Source: Prevotella sp.
Lineage (GTDB): Bacteria > Bacteroidota > Bacteroidia > Bacteroidales > Bacteroidaceae
Direction of reading: 5' to 3'
Assembly: GCA_022782305.1 (NCBI GenBank)
Contig: JALFPC010000094.1
Location: 1 to 40,874 of the forward strand
DNA: 40,874 nt
Under the pieces are notes generated by a model. That model saw nothing but the letters and a program-made list of their open reading frames with translations, ran no database searches and was not told the origin of the DNA. Of the stretch, positions 6,923 to 16,900 are shown one piece after another (the stretch's first letter is position 1; each line of letters opens with the position of its first letter). The position numbers and the translations under genes are program-made.

Positions 6923-8182
6923 TTATTTGCTCACTTTTAGTTTAACCAATTCAATTTTTGTACGTGTACTCTTGATTATTTGGAACTCATAACGTCCAAT
7001 TGTTACCTTTTCGTTGAGTTTTGGTATGCTCTGATATTCATGCAAAATCAAACCTCCCACGGTGATGTATTCATCACTCTCGGGCAGTTCCAACATCAAC
7101 AAGTCATTGGCTTTTTCAATCTCAAGGCGAGCAGAGAGGAGATATTCATCTGTGCCTATCTGCTTGGCCACATACTGGTTGGTATCATGCTCGTCTTCTA
7201 TCTCGCCGAAAATCTCTTCCACCATATCTTCAAGACAAACTATTCCACTCGTGCCTCCAAATTCATCCACGACTACTCCAATGGATTTCTTTTGCTGTAG
7301 GAAATTATGCATAAGTTTGCTGGCAGACATAGTCTCTGGCACATAAGGCAACTGCCTCACACTTTCTTTCCATTTTTCGGGATTGCGGAAAAGATCGGAA
7401 CTATGAATGTATCCCACCACGTGGTCTATATCATCCTTGTAAACAATAATTTTAGAGAAGCCGCTCTCGATAAATCGGTTGAGGAGTTCTTCTACCGTGC
7501 AACTTTCTATGTCAACAGCCTCCACCTCTGTGCGTGGCACCATACAGTCTCTCACCTTAGTATCTGCAAAATCGAGTGCATTTTGGAATATCTTCACCTC
7601 GTCTTCAATATCCTCATCATCCTTGGCATTATCTATGCTCGTCTGCACAAGATAATCGAGGTCTACCTTTGTAAATCCCTTGTCGTTATTATTATTTTCA
7701 ATGTCTATACGGAAAATCAGCAGCAAAATCTTTGAAAGGAACGTGGAGAAACGAGAAATAGGATAAAGCACTATATAACATGCCATCACAGGCAGTGCAA
7801 AAAAGGAAAGGAGTGCATTAGCATTGCTTTTGAATATGTATTTTGGCAGAAACTCCCCCGTAAAGAGCACCACCACGGTGCTTAGGATGGTATCGGCAGC
7901 CACACGCTCACCATCTGTGAGTGATCCGAACAGCAGTTTGTCGAAAATGGTAGCAAAGAGGATACCATATACAACCAGAGCTATATTGTTTCCCACGAGC
8001 ATGGTGCTCACAAAATTATTGGGGTGCTTATAGAAATATCCTATCACCCTTTGTGACAGTGCATTTCTGCTGGGGTCAATCTCGGCCAACAACCTATTGC
8101 TCGATACGAATGCTATCTCCATACCTGAAAAGAATGCAGACAACAGCAACGTAACTATAAGTCCTATTATCTCTAAAGTCAT
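6923..8182 (-). CDS. CBS/CorC-domain membrane protein (HlyC/CorC, GldE-like family)
   Basis: The 419-residue protein has the family layout: a DUF21/CNNM membrane domain (about 1-190) with helices and the motif FFSGMEIAFVSSNRL near the start, a pair of CBS domains (about 205-330; VRDCMVPRTEVEAVD and KKSIGVVVDEFGGTSGIVCLE) and a C-terminal CorC/HlyC domain (about 335-415). Members are linked to Mg2+/Co2+ transport or resistance, and a Bacteroidetes branch is called GldE in gliding species. Which role applies here cannot be decided. It follows lptC by 52 nt on the same strand. The old name hemolysin is misleading. Confidence 0.9.
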   Translation of the reverse strand: MTLEIIGLIVTLLLSAFFSGMEIAFVSSNRLLAEIDPSRNALSQRVIGYFYKHPNNFVSTMLVGNNIALVVYGILFATIFDKLLFGSLTDGERVAADTILSTVVVLFTGEFLPKYIFKSNANALLSFFALPVMACYIVLYPISRFSTFLSKILLLIFRIDIENNNNDKGFTKVDLDYLVQTSIDNAKDDEDIEDEVKIFQNALDFADTKVRDCMVPRTEVEAVDIESCTVEELLNRFIESGFSKIIVYKDDIDHVVGYIHSSDLFRNPEKWKESVRQLPYVPETMSASKLMHNFLQQKKSIGVVVDEFGGTSGIVCLEDMVEEIFGEIEDEHDTNQYVAKQIGTDEYLLSARLEIEKANDLLMLELPESDEYITVGGLILHEYQSIPKLNEKVTIGRYEFQIIKSTRTKIELVKLKVSK

Positions 8183-8234
8183 CTCGAAATTATTGGGTTC
8201 ATATTTTCATTATGCAGTTTCTGTAAGCGTGCAT

Positions 8235-8984
8235 CTACTGGTTAAACTGCTTTTGTGAAGCATGTCTCTTGACAGGTTCACGCTTAGACGGTTTCAATGT
8301 ATCGGTGGGCACGGCGGTTGCACCTGAAGCATTGTTAGTTTGTGTCTGCTGAGTTGGCTGAGTTTGCTGGGTTTTATTGTCTCCATCTAAATCAGACTTG
8401 ACAAAGGAGCCCTTGGAATTACTCACGGTGTAATGGCGCATGTGTTCATCACTAAGGAAATAAGTACCTTCGAGGGTTCTGTCTGGGGTAATAACCTTTG
8501 ATGGTTTGTGACTATATATCTCATGCTTGTATCCGTCCCAGAATAGTTCATCACTGTAGAAACGCATACCATTTACATTTCTTACTCGCACTCTACCACG
8601 CAGTTCCCATAGTTTTTTTGTGTCGTAATACCATGCAGTGTCGGCCTGAATATATGCCTCGACTTGGAATTTCTCATCAAACTGTTCCAAGAAAATACCT
8701 TTTTCGAATGTCCACCTCGAAGGATTCTTGACGGTGTTGACATCCCACCTTTCGGTTACAATACGGTATTTAATTACTCCAGAATCAGAGATGAGCGTAT
8801 TTACGCCATAACTGGTCATCATCGACACCGAATCTCGCTCATAGATAGCTGGTGCCACATGCTCCTTGGGATTGGAACATCCCAGCAATGCCAAAAACGA
8901 TACAAGGATGAGGCCAAGCCCCATCCTCAAATTACTTTTCTTTTGGTTTATATATCCGTTCTTTATACTCATGATATTACTCAA
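8235..8984 (-). CDS. lptC: LPS transport protein LptC
   Basis: LptC is the periplasmic, inner-membrane-anchored link that passes LPS from LptB2FG to LptA. The 249-residue protein has a hydrophobic N-terminal segment ending in LALLGCSN, which could be a lipoprotein signal. The LptC-type beta fold follows: VQAYIQADTAWYYD-like, WELRGRVRVRNVNG and FYSDELFWDGYKHEIYSHKP. The C-terminal 45 residues are low-complexity (Q/T-rich, then basic). The start overlaps the end of the upstream barrel gene by 8 nt. Later in-frame starts at residues 5 or 21 are also possible. The substrate-handling domain is clear, while the tail is of unknown use. Confidence 0.88.
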   Translation of the reverse strand: MSNIMSIKNGYINQKKSNLRMGLGLILVSFLALLGCSNPKEHVAPAIYERDSVSMMTSYGVNTLISDSGVIKYRIVTERWDVNTVKNPSRWTFEKGIFLEQFDEKFQVEAYIQADTAWYYDTKKLWELRGRVRVRNVNGMRFYSDELFWDGYKHEIYSHKPSKVITPDRTLEGTYFLSDEHMRHYTVSNSKGSFVKSDLDGDNKTQQTQPTQQTQTNNASGATAVPTDTLKPSKREPVKRHASQKQFNQ

Positions 8985-10260
8985 CCTTCCAACTCATAAA
9001 CCATCTTTCATTAAAGGTAATACCGATATTTATACGGAAGGTGTTTTCAGTTATCAGGTCTTTAGCTGACGAACGTACCCATTGACCAGAGATATTTAGT
9101 ATGGAACGATTACTCCAACTATTGCTGATGGGTATACCGAAACCAGCACTCACGCTGTATTCCTTGGGACCATCCACACCATTAACCTTGAAATAAGGAG
9201 TGGAATATGAGGCACCCACACGGTAACTAATACGTTTCAACAGGTTGCGGCTCATCAAATCAGGCGTCCACTGCCCACCGATGGTTACCTTATGCCTATC
9301 CATAAGCAGTCCGCTTTTGGCTATATAATCATCATCTGAAGTAGAAATAGGATAATCAATATTTGACCATTTCATAAACTGATAGTCAGCTCCAATGAGT
9401 AAACGAGTACCTTTTTTGTATGTAGCACCCACAGTGAAGGTATGTGGTATGGCAAGTGCATCCTTTACAGTGACAGTGTCAGAAGATGACACACTGGTCT
9501 GAGGGTCTGTCTTACTGAACACCATCTGCGGGTCGGCCCCCAACTTATGCCCGAAAGAATATGTTGCGCCTAATGTTAGGATATTGTCGCCACCGAGTGA
9601 TTGCTCCCACTGCATACCGAAATCAAGTTTATAACTGCGTATGTTTGCAGAATATGTTTTGGTCATGGTGTTTACATAAGCATCAGAACTGGCCATAGAC
9701 AGCGTACGCGTATAGTCACCCCAGAGGTAGCCGAAGTTGGCACCCACCGACAGAGGTTTAAATAATCTGTATCCCAAGCCCAGGAATGCCACATGAATGC
9801 CTCCCTCGCCTGAGAATGTGCTGGTAAGAGTTTCAGATGTATTCTCTACTGGACGTTTGGATGAATAATTATATCCGATATTTGAATATGGTAGAATACC
9901 AAATGTACACCCCAGATTCTTTAACATACGAAAAGAGCCTACGGCATATTCAAAATCGGCATTGTTGGCATTAACTTTCCTGTTACCCTCCTTGAAATTG
10001 GTAATCTGTCCCGACAGGCCCACATCAAAGAGCATGGTCATAGAGTCTACGATAGAATATGACGCAGGATTCAATACATTGACATTATTGGATGAGCGGA
10101 TACCCTGAGACAAACCTCCCATACCGCGGTTTATGCCAAGCCCCTGGTCTGCAAGCTCTCCCAAAGCATACTGGCTATAAGGGGAATTGGTGCCGCTTTG
10201 AGCTGACATATTAATTGAGCAAAAGCCCAAAAGCAGTGCGGTGATAACTATTTTATTCAT
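8977..10260 (-). CDS. Outer-membrane beta-barrel protein (FadL/OMPP1-like)
   Basis: The 427-residue protein has a signal peptide (MNKIVITALLLGFCSINMSAQS) and then the text NSPYSQYALGELADQGLGINRGMGGLS-like start common in Bacteroidetes barrels of the FadL/PorV type, including NVLNPASYSIVDSM. The remainder alternates short glycine turns and aromatic beta strands (SVGANFGYLWGDY, LTLGATYSFGHKLG), consistent with about 14 strands. Ligand unknown. It overlaps coaX by 4 nt (ATGA) and lptC by 8 nt, so the three are clearly one transcription unit. Placement with lptC suggests, but does not prove, a role in the outer membrane assembly pathway. Confidence 0.8.
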   Translation of the reverse strand: MNKIVITALLLGFCSINMSAQSGTNSPYSQYALGELADQGLGINRGMGGLSQGIRSSNNVNVLNPASYSIVDSMTMLFDVGLSGQITNFKEGNRKVNANNADFEYAVGSFRMLKNLGCTFGILPYSNIGYNYSSKRPVENTSETLTSTFSGEGGIHVAFLGLGYRLFKPLSVGANFGYLWGDYTRTLSMASSDAYVNTMTKTYSANIRSYKLDFGMQWEQSLGGDNILTLGATYSFGHKLGADPQMVFSKTDPQTSVSSSDTVTVKDALAIPHTFTVGATYKKGTRLLIGADYQFMKWSNIDYPISTSDDDYIAKSGLLMDRHKVTIGGQWTPDLMSRNLLKRISYRVGASYSTPYFKVNGVDGPKEYSVSAGFGIPISNSWSNRSILNISGQWVRSSAKDLITENTFRINIGITFNERWFMSWKVE

Positions 10261-10997
10261 TTCTGTGATAATTCTTTATTGTATGTTAGAATTCTATTGA
10301 GACCCTCCGGTACAATGAAATCGTCTGCAAAGATGCACTTTTTTTCTGAGATGTGCAAATCAAGACGCACTCCACCCGTTAAATAAACCAAAAGAGAAGG
10401 ATATTTTTCTGAAAATTCTTCTATATACCCCCGCAACTCATATTCTACACCACGCAAAACACCACTGCGTATGGCTGTAGTAGTGTCATATCCCAACGAT
10501 GGAGTATCGCCCCGTCGACTCACTAAAGGCAACTTGCCTGTATGCTCATGAAGGGCAGAAAGACGAATGCGAGGCCCAGGAGAGATATTACCACCGAGAT
10601 ACTCACCTCTGGAAGTCACAAAATCATACGTAATACACGTGCCGATATCAACAACCAGCACATCATGTCCTTGACTACGCATATATGCTCCTACTGCAGC
10701 AGCCAAACGGTCGCTACCGAGAGTAAACGGTGTCTTATATTTATTTATAATAGGTATGGGTGTCACTCCTGACTCCAGATAAATAACTTCAAACGGAAGG
10801 CCGTCTATGGTGTTACGTGTGTCGTCATCAATATCAATAACAGACGAACAGATGCCAGCATCAAAAGAATAACTCATGGCAAACTCATGAAGCAGGGCAT
10901 ATTCGCCATGCTCTATGCGACGCGCTTCCACTATCGTCTGATTGTCGAAAGCGACCAGTTTGGTACATGTATTTCCTATGTCAATAGTGAGGTTCAT
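10257..10997 (-). CDS. coaX: Type III pantothenate kinase
   Basis: CoaX phosphorylates pantothenate, the first step to coenzyme A, and belongs to the ASKHA kinase fold. The 246-residue protein has the phosphate-1 motif LTIDIGNTCTKLVAFD at its start, the phosphate-2 motif VVDIGTCITYDFV around residue 125, and the glycine-rich NISPGPRIRLSALHEHTGKLP segment that shapes the pantothenate site. TGGVRLDL near the C-terminus is the adenosine motif. Size is normal (about 245-260). It heads the minus-strand block coaX-barrel-lptC and is divergent from the DUF4105 gene. Confidence 0.95.
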   Translation of the reverse strand: MNLTIDIGNTCTKLVAFDNQTIVEARRIEHGEYALLHEFAMSYSFDAGICSSVIDIDDDTRNTIDGLPFEVIYLESGVTPIPIINKYKTPFTLGSDRLAAAVGAYMRSQGHDVLVVDIGTCITYDFVTSRGEYLGGNISPGPRIRLSALHEHTGKLPLVSRRGDTPSLGYDTTTAIRSGVLRGVEYELRGYIEEFSEKYPSLLVYLTGGVRLDLHISEKKCIFADDFIVPEGLNRILTYNKELSQK

Positions 10998-11020
10998 ACC
11001 ATTTCTTTGCTATCAAGGTG

Positions 11021-11028
11021 CAAAATTA
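11021..11028 (-). promoter_or_regulatory. coaX promoter -7 box
   Basis: TAATTTTG followed by CACC on the minus strand, 23 nt before the coaX ATG. A -33 TTTG is not evident. The box is back to back with that of the DUF4105 gene. Confidence 0.55.
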
Positions 11029-11073
11029 TTGAAAAAAAACGAGATAATGACATAGAAAGTAAAAAAAAGGAAT

Positions 11074-11081
11074 TATTTTTG
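11074..11081 (+). promoter_or_regulatory. Promoter -7 box directly before the DUF4105 start codon
   Basis: TATTTTTG followed by CAC. Only 4 nt separate the box from the GTG start at 11086, so the transcript may be leaderless. No convincing -33 element is seen 19-21 bp upstream, which lowers confidence. Confidence 0.45.
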
Positions 11082-11085
11082 CACT

Positions 11086-12309
11086 GTGAAACGAATAAAA
11101 GGTATTTTGAAGCATTATTTTGCCTTGGCAGCAGTATTTGTTGCCATGCATGTGGGTCATGTCTATGCGCAAGCCCCCCACTACTCCACCGACTCCCTTG
11201 TGGTCAGTCTACTCACCTGCTCGCCACATGATGAGATTTATAGTCTCTATGGTCATACGGCCATCAGGGTAAACAACATGTATACGGGTCAAGACTGGGT
11301 GTTCAACTATGGTGTGTTTAGTTTTAGCAAACCATTCTTTGCACTGAGATTTGCTGTAGGACTTACCGACTATGAGCTTGGTGTTATTCCATTTGAGATC
11401 TTCAAGAGGGAGTATAAACGGTTTGGTTCGCAGGTAACAGAACAAGTTATCAACCTCTCAATGGAAGAGAAGTTGCAACTGATGATGGCCCTCGACGACA
11501 ACTATCGCCCCGCCAACAGGGTTTACCGGTATAATTTCTTTTATACCAATTGTACGACACGCGCCAGGGATATCATAGAAAGAAACATATCTGGCAAGGT
11601 GATATATTCTGATGACAGCAAGAAAGAAATGACCCTGAGGGAGATGGTAGGTCAATGCACGGCTGGCCATCCATGGGCCACCTTCGGCAATGACCTTTGT
11701 CTGGGTTTCCTGGCCGACAGGAAGACATCATCCAGGCAACAGCAATTTTTGCCGCTCAATCTCATGGCTGACTTTAGCCGTGCACAGATATATGAAGCAG
11801 GCCAATATCGTCCGTTGGTTGCACAACAAAATATTGCGGTAATGCCTGGGGTTCAGTTCACCACAGAGGCCTTCCCACTCAGACCAATGCATTGCTTTGC
11901 CATACTGGCATCGCTCATCGTGGTACTAACCGCAATAGGCACATATAAAAGCCGACTCTTTATGGTAATAGATATCATATTGTTTGGACTGGCTGGATTT
12001 GCAGGCATCTTCATGACTGCACTATTCTTCTCCTTACACCCCACCACCAGCAGCAACCTCCAGTTCTTGCTTCTCAACCCGCTACATATCGCCACTATGG
12101 TGATGGCAATAAGGAAAAAGGCAGGCATAAAGACATGGTGGACAGTGACCATATCCATCGTTCTCTTCTTTCTCGGCGCAGCAATACAGAATTATGCAGA
12201 GGGAATCACGCTGCTCGCCATTGCCATGCTTCTAAGAAGTACCGTCAACCTCAGATTTGCATACAACAAAAAAATAGCAAACATACATAAACGAAACGAC
12301 GATGATTGA
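11086..12309 (+). CDS. DUF4105 (Lnb N-terminal-type) periplasmic hydrolase-like domain with membrane C-terminus
   Basis: The 407-residue protein uses a GTG start and has a signal peptide (about 1-28, ending VYAQ). The periplasmic part (about 30-245) carries the two family landmarks: SLYGHTAIRV and NFFYTNCTTRARDIIE. The His and Cys in these look like a catalytic pair of the NlpC/P60-like cysteine-hydrolase kind, and the same region occurs in front of lacto-N-biosidase LnbX chaperone proteins. The C-terminal third has four to five membrane helices (about 262-385) and a basic tail. Substrate unknown. The stop overlaps the start of the phosphatase-fold gene by 8 nt, and secA follows. The start choice rests on the signal peptide, since the next Met lies inside it. 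Confidence 0.82.
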   Translation: MKRIKGILKHYFALAAVFVAMHVGHVYAQAPHYSTDSLVVSLLTCSPHDEIYSLYGHTAIRVNNMYTGQDWVFNYGVFSFSKPFFALRFAVGLTDYELGVIPFEIFKREYKRFGSQVTEQVINLSMEEKLQLMMALDDNYRPANRVYRYNFFYTNCTTRARDIIERNISGKVIYSDDSKKEMTLREMVGQCTAGHPWATFGNDLCLGFLADRKTSSRQQQFLPLNLMADFSRAQIYEAGQYRPLVAQQNIAVMPGVQFTTEAFPLRPMHCFAILASLIVVLTAIGTYKSRLFMVIDIILFGLAGFAGIFMTALFFSLHPTTSSNLQFLLLNPLHIATMVMAIRKKAGIKTWWTVTISIVLFFLGAAIQNYAEGITLLAIAMLLRSTVNLRFAYNKKIANIHKRNDDD

Positions 12310-13825
12310 CCACAAACATATATCCCTGTCGGTGATACTGACTATGGCAGCCTTTGAGATGGCTGCTGGACAGGAGTTAGCACAAGCCCCACGACTCGTG
12401 GTAAGCATATCCATAGACCAGTTGCGCAGCGACTATCTGGAGGCCTTTGCCCCACTCTATGGCGAAGGCGGATTCAAGCGACTGCTCGACAATGGACTCG
12501 TATACCCCAATGCCTCCTACCCTTTCACCCCCGTTGACAGAGCATCGGCAGTGGCATCCGTGTCTACAGGCACCACACCCTATTACAACGGCATAGTGGG
12601 AGGCAGATGGCTCAACAAGGAAACGCTCAGACCTGTGACGTGCGACTCTCCAGGTAGCCTCTCGGTATCTACTATAGGAGACGAACTAAAAGTGGCAACT
12701 GGTGGTAAATCAGTGGTTTATGCCATTTCTCCCTTCTGTGATGCTGCCATCATGTCTGCAGGACATGCTGCCAATGGAGCGGCATGGATAGACGACCGCA
12801 CGGGCAAATGGACATCATCATCCTTCTATTCCCCTTATGCAGGATGGCTCAACGCTTACAGTTCACTAACAGGAGTTATTTCGGCTAAGGAATGGACGCC
12901 TATCAGCGACCTTGTTGGCAACTTCAGTTATTTCCTCAGCGGCGGCCTTAGCAAACCATTTAAGCATAAGTTCAACACCGAAAGGAAATTCATACAATAC
13001 AAAACATGCGGTTTGGTAAACAGCGACGTGACATCTCTCGCCATACAATGCATGACAAGCACCTCTATGGGGCAAGATGCCGTTACCGACCTGCTCTCTA
13101 TTACCTATTATGCAGGCAATTACGACCATAAACCGCTCAACGAATGCCAGATGGAGCTGCAGGACACCTATGTGCGCCTCGACGAAGACATAGCACGCCT
13201 GCTCAACGATATAGACCAACGCATTGGACTGTCAAAGGTGATGGTTATGGTGACGGGCACAGGTTATACCGACGAAGACAATGCCGACTATGAGAAATTC
13301 AAGATACCATCGGGCACCTTCTATCTCAACCGCACCGCCAACCTGCTCAACATGTATCTCGGAGCCCTTTGGGGACAAGGACAGTATATAGAGACCTGCT
13401 TTGGTAGGGAAGTATTTATCAACCATAAACTCATAGAATCCAAGCAGATAAGTTTAGCAGAAGCCACTAAACGCTCGCAAGAGTTTTTGCTACAAATGTC
13501 AGGAGTTAGAAACGTGTACACCTCACAGCAACTCTTGTCTGAGCATAATCCTCAACTCGCCAAGGTGCGCAATGGTTTTTTTGCCGAACGCTGCGGCGAC
13601 ATCATCATTGAGGTAGCTCCAGGATGGAAGATAATAAATGAAAACACCCAAGAGAGCACACACTCAAGGGCTTCATACATACAGTTCCCTATCATCTTCC
13701 TGGGTGCCGCCACAAAAGCCCATAAGGTCGAAACACCCGTAACAACCGATAGAATTGCACCCACAATAGCTAAGGCTATACGCATAAGAGCACCTAATGC
13801 ATGCATGTCAGAACCCCTGTTCTGA
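12302..13825 (+). CDS. Alkaline-phosphatase-superfamily protein (PafA-like fold), active site probably degenerate
   Basis: The 507-residue exported protein (signal peptide about 1-23) has the fold markers of the type I phosphodiesterase/PafA family: VVSISIDQLRSDYL (Asp39), STGTTPYYNGIVGGRW, QDTYVRLDEDIARLL and, near the end, TDRIAPTIAKAI. The usual nucleophile region TGPGHAS reads TPVDRAS (Thr76 kept, Gly-His replaced by Asp-Arg). The usual TSDHG metal motif reads TGTGYT near residue 318. Two metal ligands therefore seem to be missing, and the protein may be a pseudoenzyme or use other chemistry. It overlaps the DUF4105 gene by 8 nt and lies 138 bp before secA. The alignment was made by eye. 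Confidence 0.8.
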   Translation: MIDHKHISLSVILTMAAFEMAAGQELAQAPRLVVSISIDQLRSDYLEAFAPLYGEGGFKRLLDNGLVYPNASYPFTPVDRASAVASVSTGTTPYYNGIVGGRWLNKETLRPVTCDSPGSLSVSTIGDELKVATGGKSVVYAISPFCDAAIMSAGHAANGAAWIDDRTGKWTSSSFYSPYAGWLNAYSSLTGVISAKEWTPISDLVGNFSYFLSGGLSKPFKHKFNTERKFIQYKTCGLVNSDVTSLAIQCMTSTSMGQDAVTDLLSITYYAGNYDHKPLNECQMELQDTYVRLDEDIARLLNDIDQRIGLSKVMVMVTGTGYTDEDNADYEKFKIPSGTFYLNRTANLLNMYLGALWGQGQYIETCFGREVFINHKLIESKQISLAEATKRSQEFLLQMSGVRNVYTSQQLLSEHNPQLAKVRNGFFAERCGDIIIEVAPGWKIINENTQESTHSRASYIQFPIIFLGAATKAHKVETPVTTDRIAPTIAKAIRIRAPNACMSEPLF

Positions 13826-13878
13826 GCACAAAAGGTAAAATAATTGCCTCTTTATGCCTAATTACGGAAAAATATCCG

Positions 13879-13886
13879 TACCTTTG
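13879..13886 (+). promoter_or_regulatory. secA promoter -7 box
   Basis: TACCTTTG followed by TGG, the same core as the rpsF promoter, 77 nt before the chosen secA start. The -33 element is weak. Because the box lies inside the upstream in-frame extension of secA, it argues against a start at 13886. Confidence 0.65.
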
Positions 13887-13963
13887 TGGTCAATTTGCCG
13901 AACACCGCATTTTATAATGTGAAAACGGCTATATATTATTCACGAAAAAAAATAAAACATAAT

Positions 13964-16900
13964 ATGAATTTCAACAAGTTTTTGAAGTCACTATTCGGTG
14001 ACAAATCATCAAGGGACATGAAGCTCATTCAACCTCTCGTAGAGCAGGTGAAAGCCAAAACGCCCGAAATTGAGAAGTTAAGCAATGATGAGTTGCGCGA
14101 GCGCTCCAAGCAAATCAGAGAGTATGTGCAAGGCACTGCCAATGATCAGAAAGCCAAGATACAGCAACTCAAAGATACTATCGAAAACACTCCACTCGAT
14201 GAGCGTGTAGGTATCTTCAGCCAAATAGACAAATTGGAAAAAGAGGTGCTCGACATATATGAGAAAGCACTCAATGAGGTGATGGCAGAGGTGTTTGCAA
14301 TAGTAAAGGAAACAGCCAAACGCTTTGCCAACAACGAAGACACCGTGGTCACAGCCACCGATTTCGACCGTGAGTTGGCTTCCAACCCCAAGAATGACTT
14401 CATCACCATAGATGGCGACAAAGCTCTCTATCACAACCATTGGACTGCCGGCGGCAACGACCTCAAATGGGAGATGGTACATTACGACGTACAACTCTTC
14501 GGTGGCGTAGTGCTCCATCAGGGAAAGATTGCCGAGATGGCTACTGGTGAGGGTAAGACCCTCGTGGCCACACTGCCTGTATTCCTCAATGCCCTTACTG
14601 GCAATGGTGTGCATGTGGTAACCGTCAACGACTATTTGGCTAAGCGTGACTCTGAATGGATGGGACCACTCTATATGTTCCACGGACTCTCTGTAGACTG
14701 CATAGACAAGCACCAACCCAACTCCGAAGCACGCAGAAATGCCTATCAGGCAGACATCACTTTCGGTACCAACAATGAGTTCGGCTTCGACTATCTGCGA
14801 GACAATATGGCCATCCAGCCTGCCGACCTCGTGCAGAGAGCCCATAACTATGCTATCGTGGATGAGGTAGACTCTGTGCTCATCGACGATGCACGTACGC
14901 CTCTCATCATCTCAGGTCCAGTGCCAAAGGGCGACGACCAGATGTTTGAGGAATACCAACCTCTCGTAGAGCGACTTGTTGAAGCACAGCGAAAACTGGC
15001 CACAAAATATCTTGCAGATGCCAAACAGATGATAGCAGAAGGACGAGAGAAAAACGACCAGAAACTTCTGGCTGATGGTTTCCTCTCACTTTATAGGTCT
15101 CATAAAGCATTGCCCAAAAACAAGCCTCTCATCAAATACCTCTCAGAAGAAGGTATCAAGGCAGGCATGCTCAAGACAGAAGAGATCTATATGGAAAACA
15201 ACAACAGGCGAATGCCCGAGGCAGTAGAACCACTGTATTTTGTAGTGGAAGAGAAACTCAACTCCTGCGATCTCACAGATAAAGGTACCGAATGGCTTGC
15301 AAATCAGGTAAACGACAAGGAACTCTTCGTATTGCCAGACATAGCATCACAACTCTCACAACTCGAAAGCGAAACAGGGCTCACCGATGAAGAGAGACTC
15401 GACAAAAAAGATTCTCTGCTCAACCACTATGCTGTGCAGAGCGAACGTGTACACACTCTGCAGCAACTGCTCAAGGCCTATACCATGTTCAACCGAGATG
15501 ACGAATATGTGGTCATCGATGGAGAGGTAAAAATTGTGGATGAGCAGACTGGACGTATCATGGAAGGAAGAAGATGGAGCGATGGTCTCCACCAAGCCGT
15601 CGAGGCAAAAGAGCATGTAAAAGTGGAAGCTGCCACACAGACCTTTGCCACCATCACTCTGCAAAACTATTTCCGCATGTACCATAAACTTGCAGGTATG
15701 ACCGGTACGGCATCCACAGAGTCGGGAGAATTTTGGGATATCTACAAACTGGATGTGGTGGAGATACCTACCAACAGACCAGTGCTCCGCAATGATATGG
15801 ATGACCGCGTATACAAGACAGCACGCGAGAAATATAATGCGGTGATAGACGAAATAATCAAGATGCGCACATCTGGACGCCCATGTCTTGTGGGTACAAC
15901 CTCGGTAGAGATCTCTGAACTCATCTCCAAGATGCTCGGCATGCGCAAAATTCCTCACCAGGTGCTCAATGCCAAACTTCATCAGAAAGAGGCAGACATC
16001 GTGGCTCTGGCTGGACAAAGCAGCATGGGCAAGGTATGGGTAGCTGCCGACCGCGCCTTCACAGACCTGCAAAGCGCCAATGCTTATGCAGCCAAGTATA
16101 ATGAGGAACTAAACACCAAATCCAAGAAGAGCAAAGACAACCTGCTTCCTGCAGTAGTACGCGAGGAGGAACGCCTGCTGGGCGCCGTAACCATTGCCAC
16201 CAACATGGCAGGACGTGGTACTGACATCAAATTGTCTGCTGACGTGAAAGCAGCAGGTGGACTCGCCATCATTGGTACCGAGCGCCATGAGAGCAGACGT
16301 GTAGACAGACAGTTGCGCGGACGTGCTGGACGACAGGGCGACCCCGGTTCGTCTGTTTTCTATGTCTCACTCGAAGATAAACTCATGCGCCTCTTCGCCA
16401 GCGAGCGTATTGCCGCATTCATGGACAGACTCGGCTTCAAAGAGGGTGATTTGCTCGAGGCCCCAATGCTGACCAAAAACATCGAACGCGCACAGCGAAA
16501 AGTAGAAGAAAACAACTTCGGTATCCGCAAACGCCTGCTTGAATACGATGACGTGATGAACAAACAGCGTACTGTGATCTACGAAAAGCGCCGCCATGCA
16601 CTCATGGGAGAGCGTATTGGTATGGATATAGCCAATGTGATATGGGACCGCGTGGTTTCTATCATTGACAACAATGACTATCAGGGATGCAAGGAGGAGT
16701 TTATCCGTGTGTTTGCAATGGAAGTGCCATTCTCAGAGGATGACTTCATTAACAAGAAGCATGACCTGTTGGCCGAAGAAGCATACCAGTCTGCCATGGA
16801 GTCATTTACACGCAAGACCGATAGAATACAGACTGTGGCGTCTCCAATAATAAAGGATGTATACGAAAACCATGGTGCTATGTATGAGCGCATCATGGTG

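Noticed and set aside
13886..13963. 26-residue N-terminal extension of SecA from the GTG at 13886
   Set aside because: The extension overlaps the TACCTTTG promoter box and does not resemble the usual SecA start; the ATG at 13964 begins with a normal SecA N-terminus.
14078..14845. 255-residue antisense frame within secA, and a second of 238 residues at 15356-16072
   Set aside because: Both mirror strongly conserved SecA segments and have compositions typical of reversed coding sequence (rich in H, C and L). No start signals seen.
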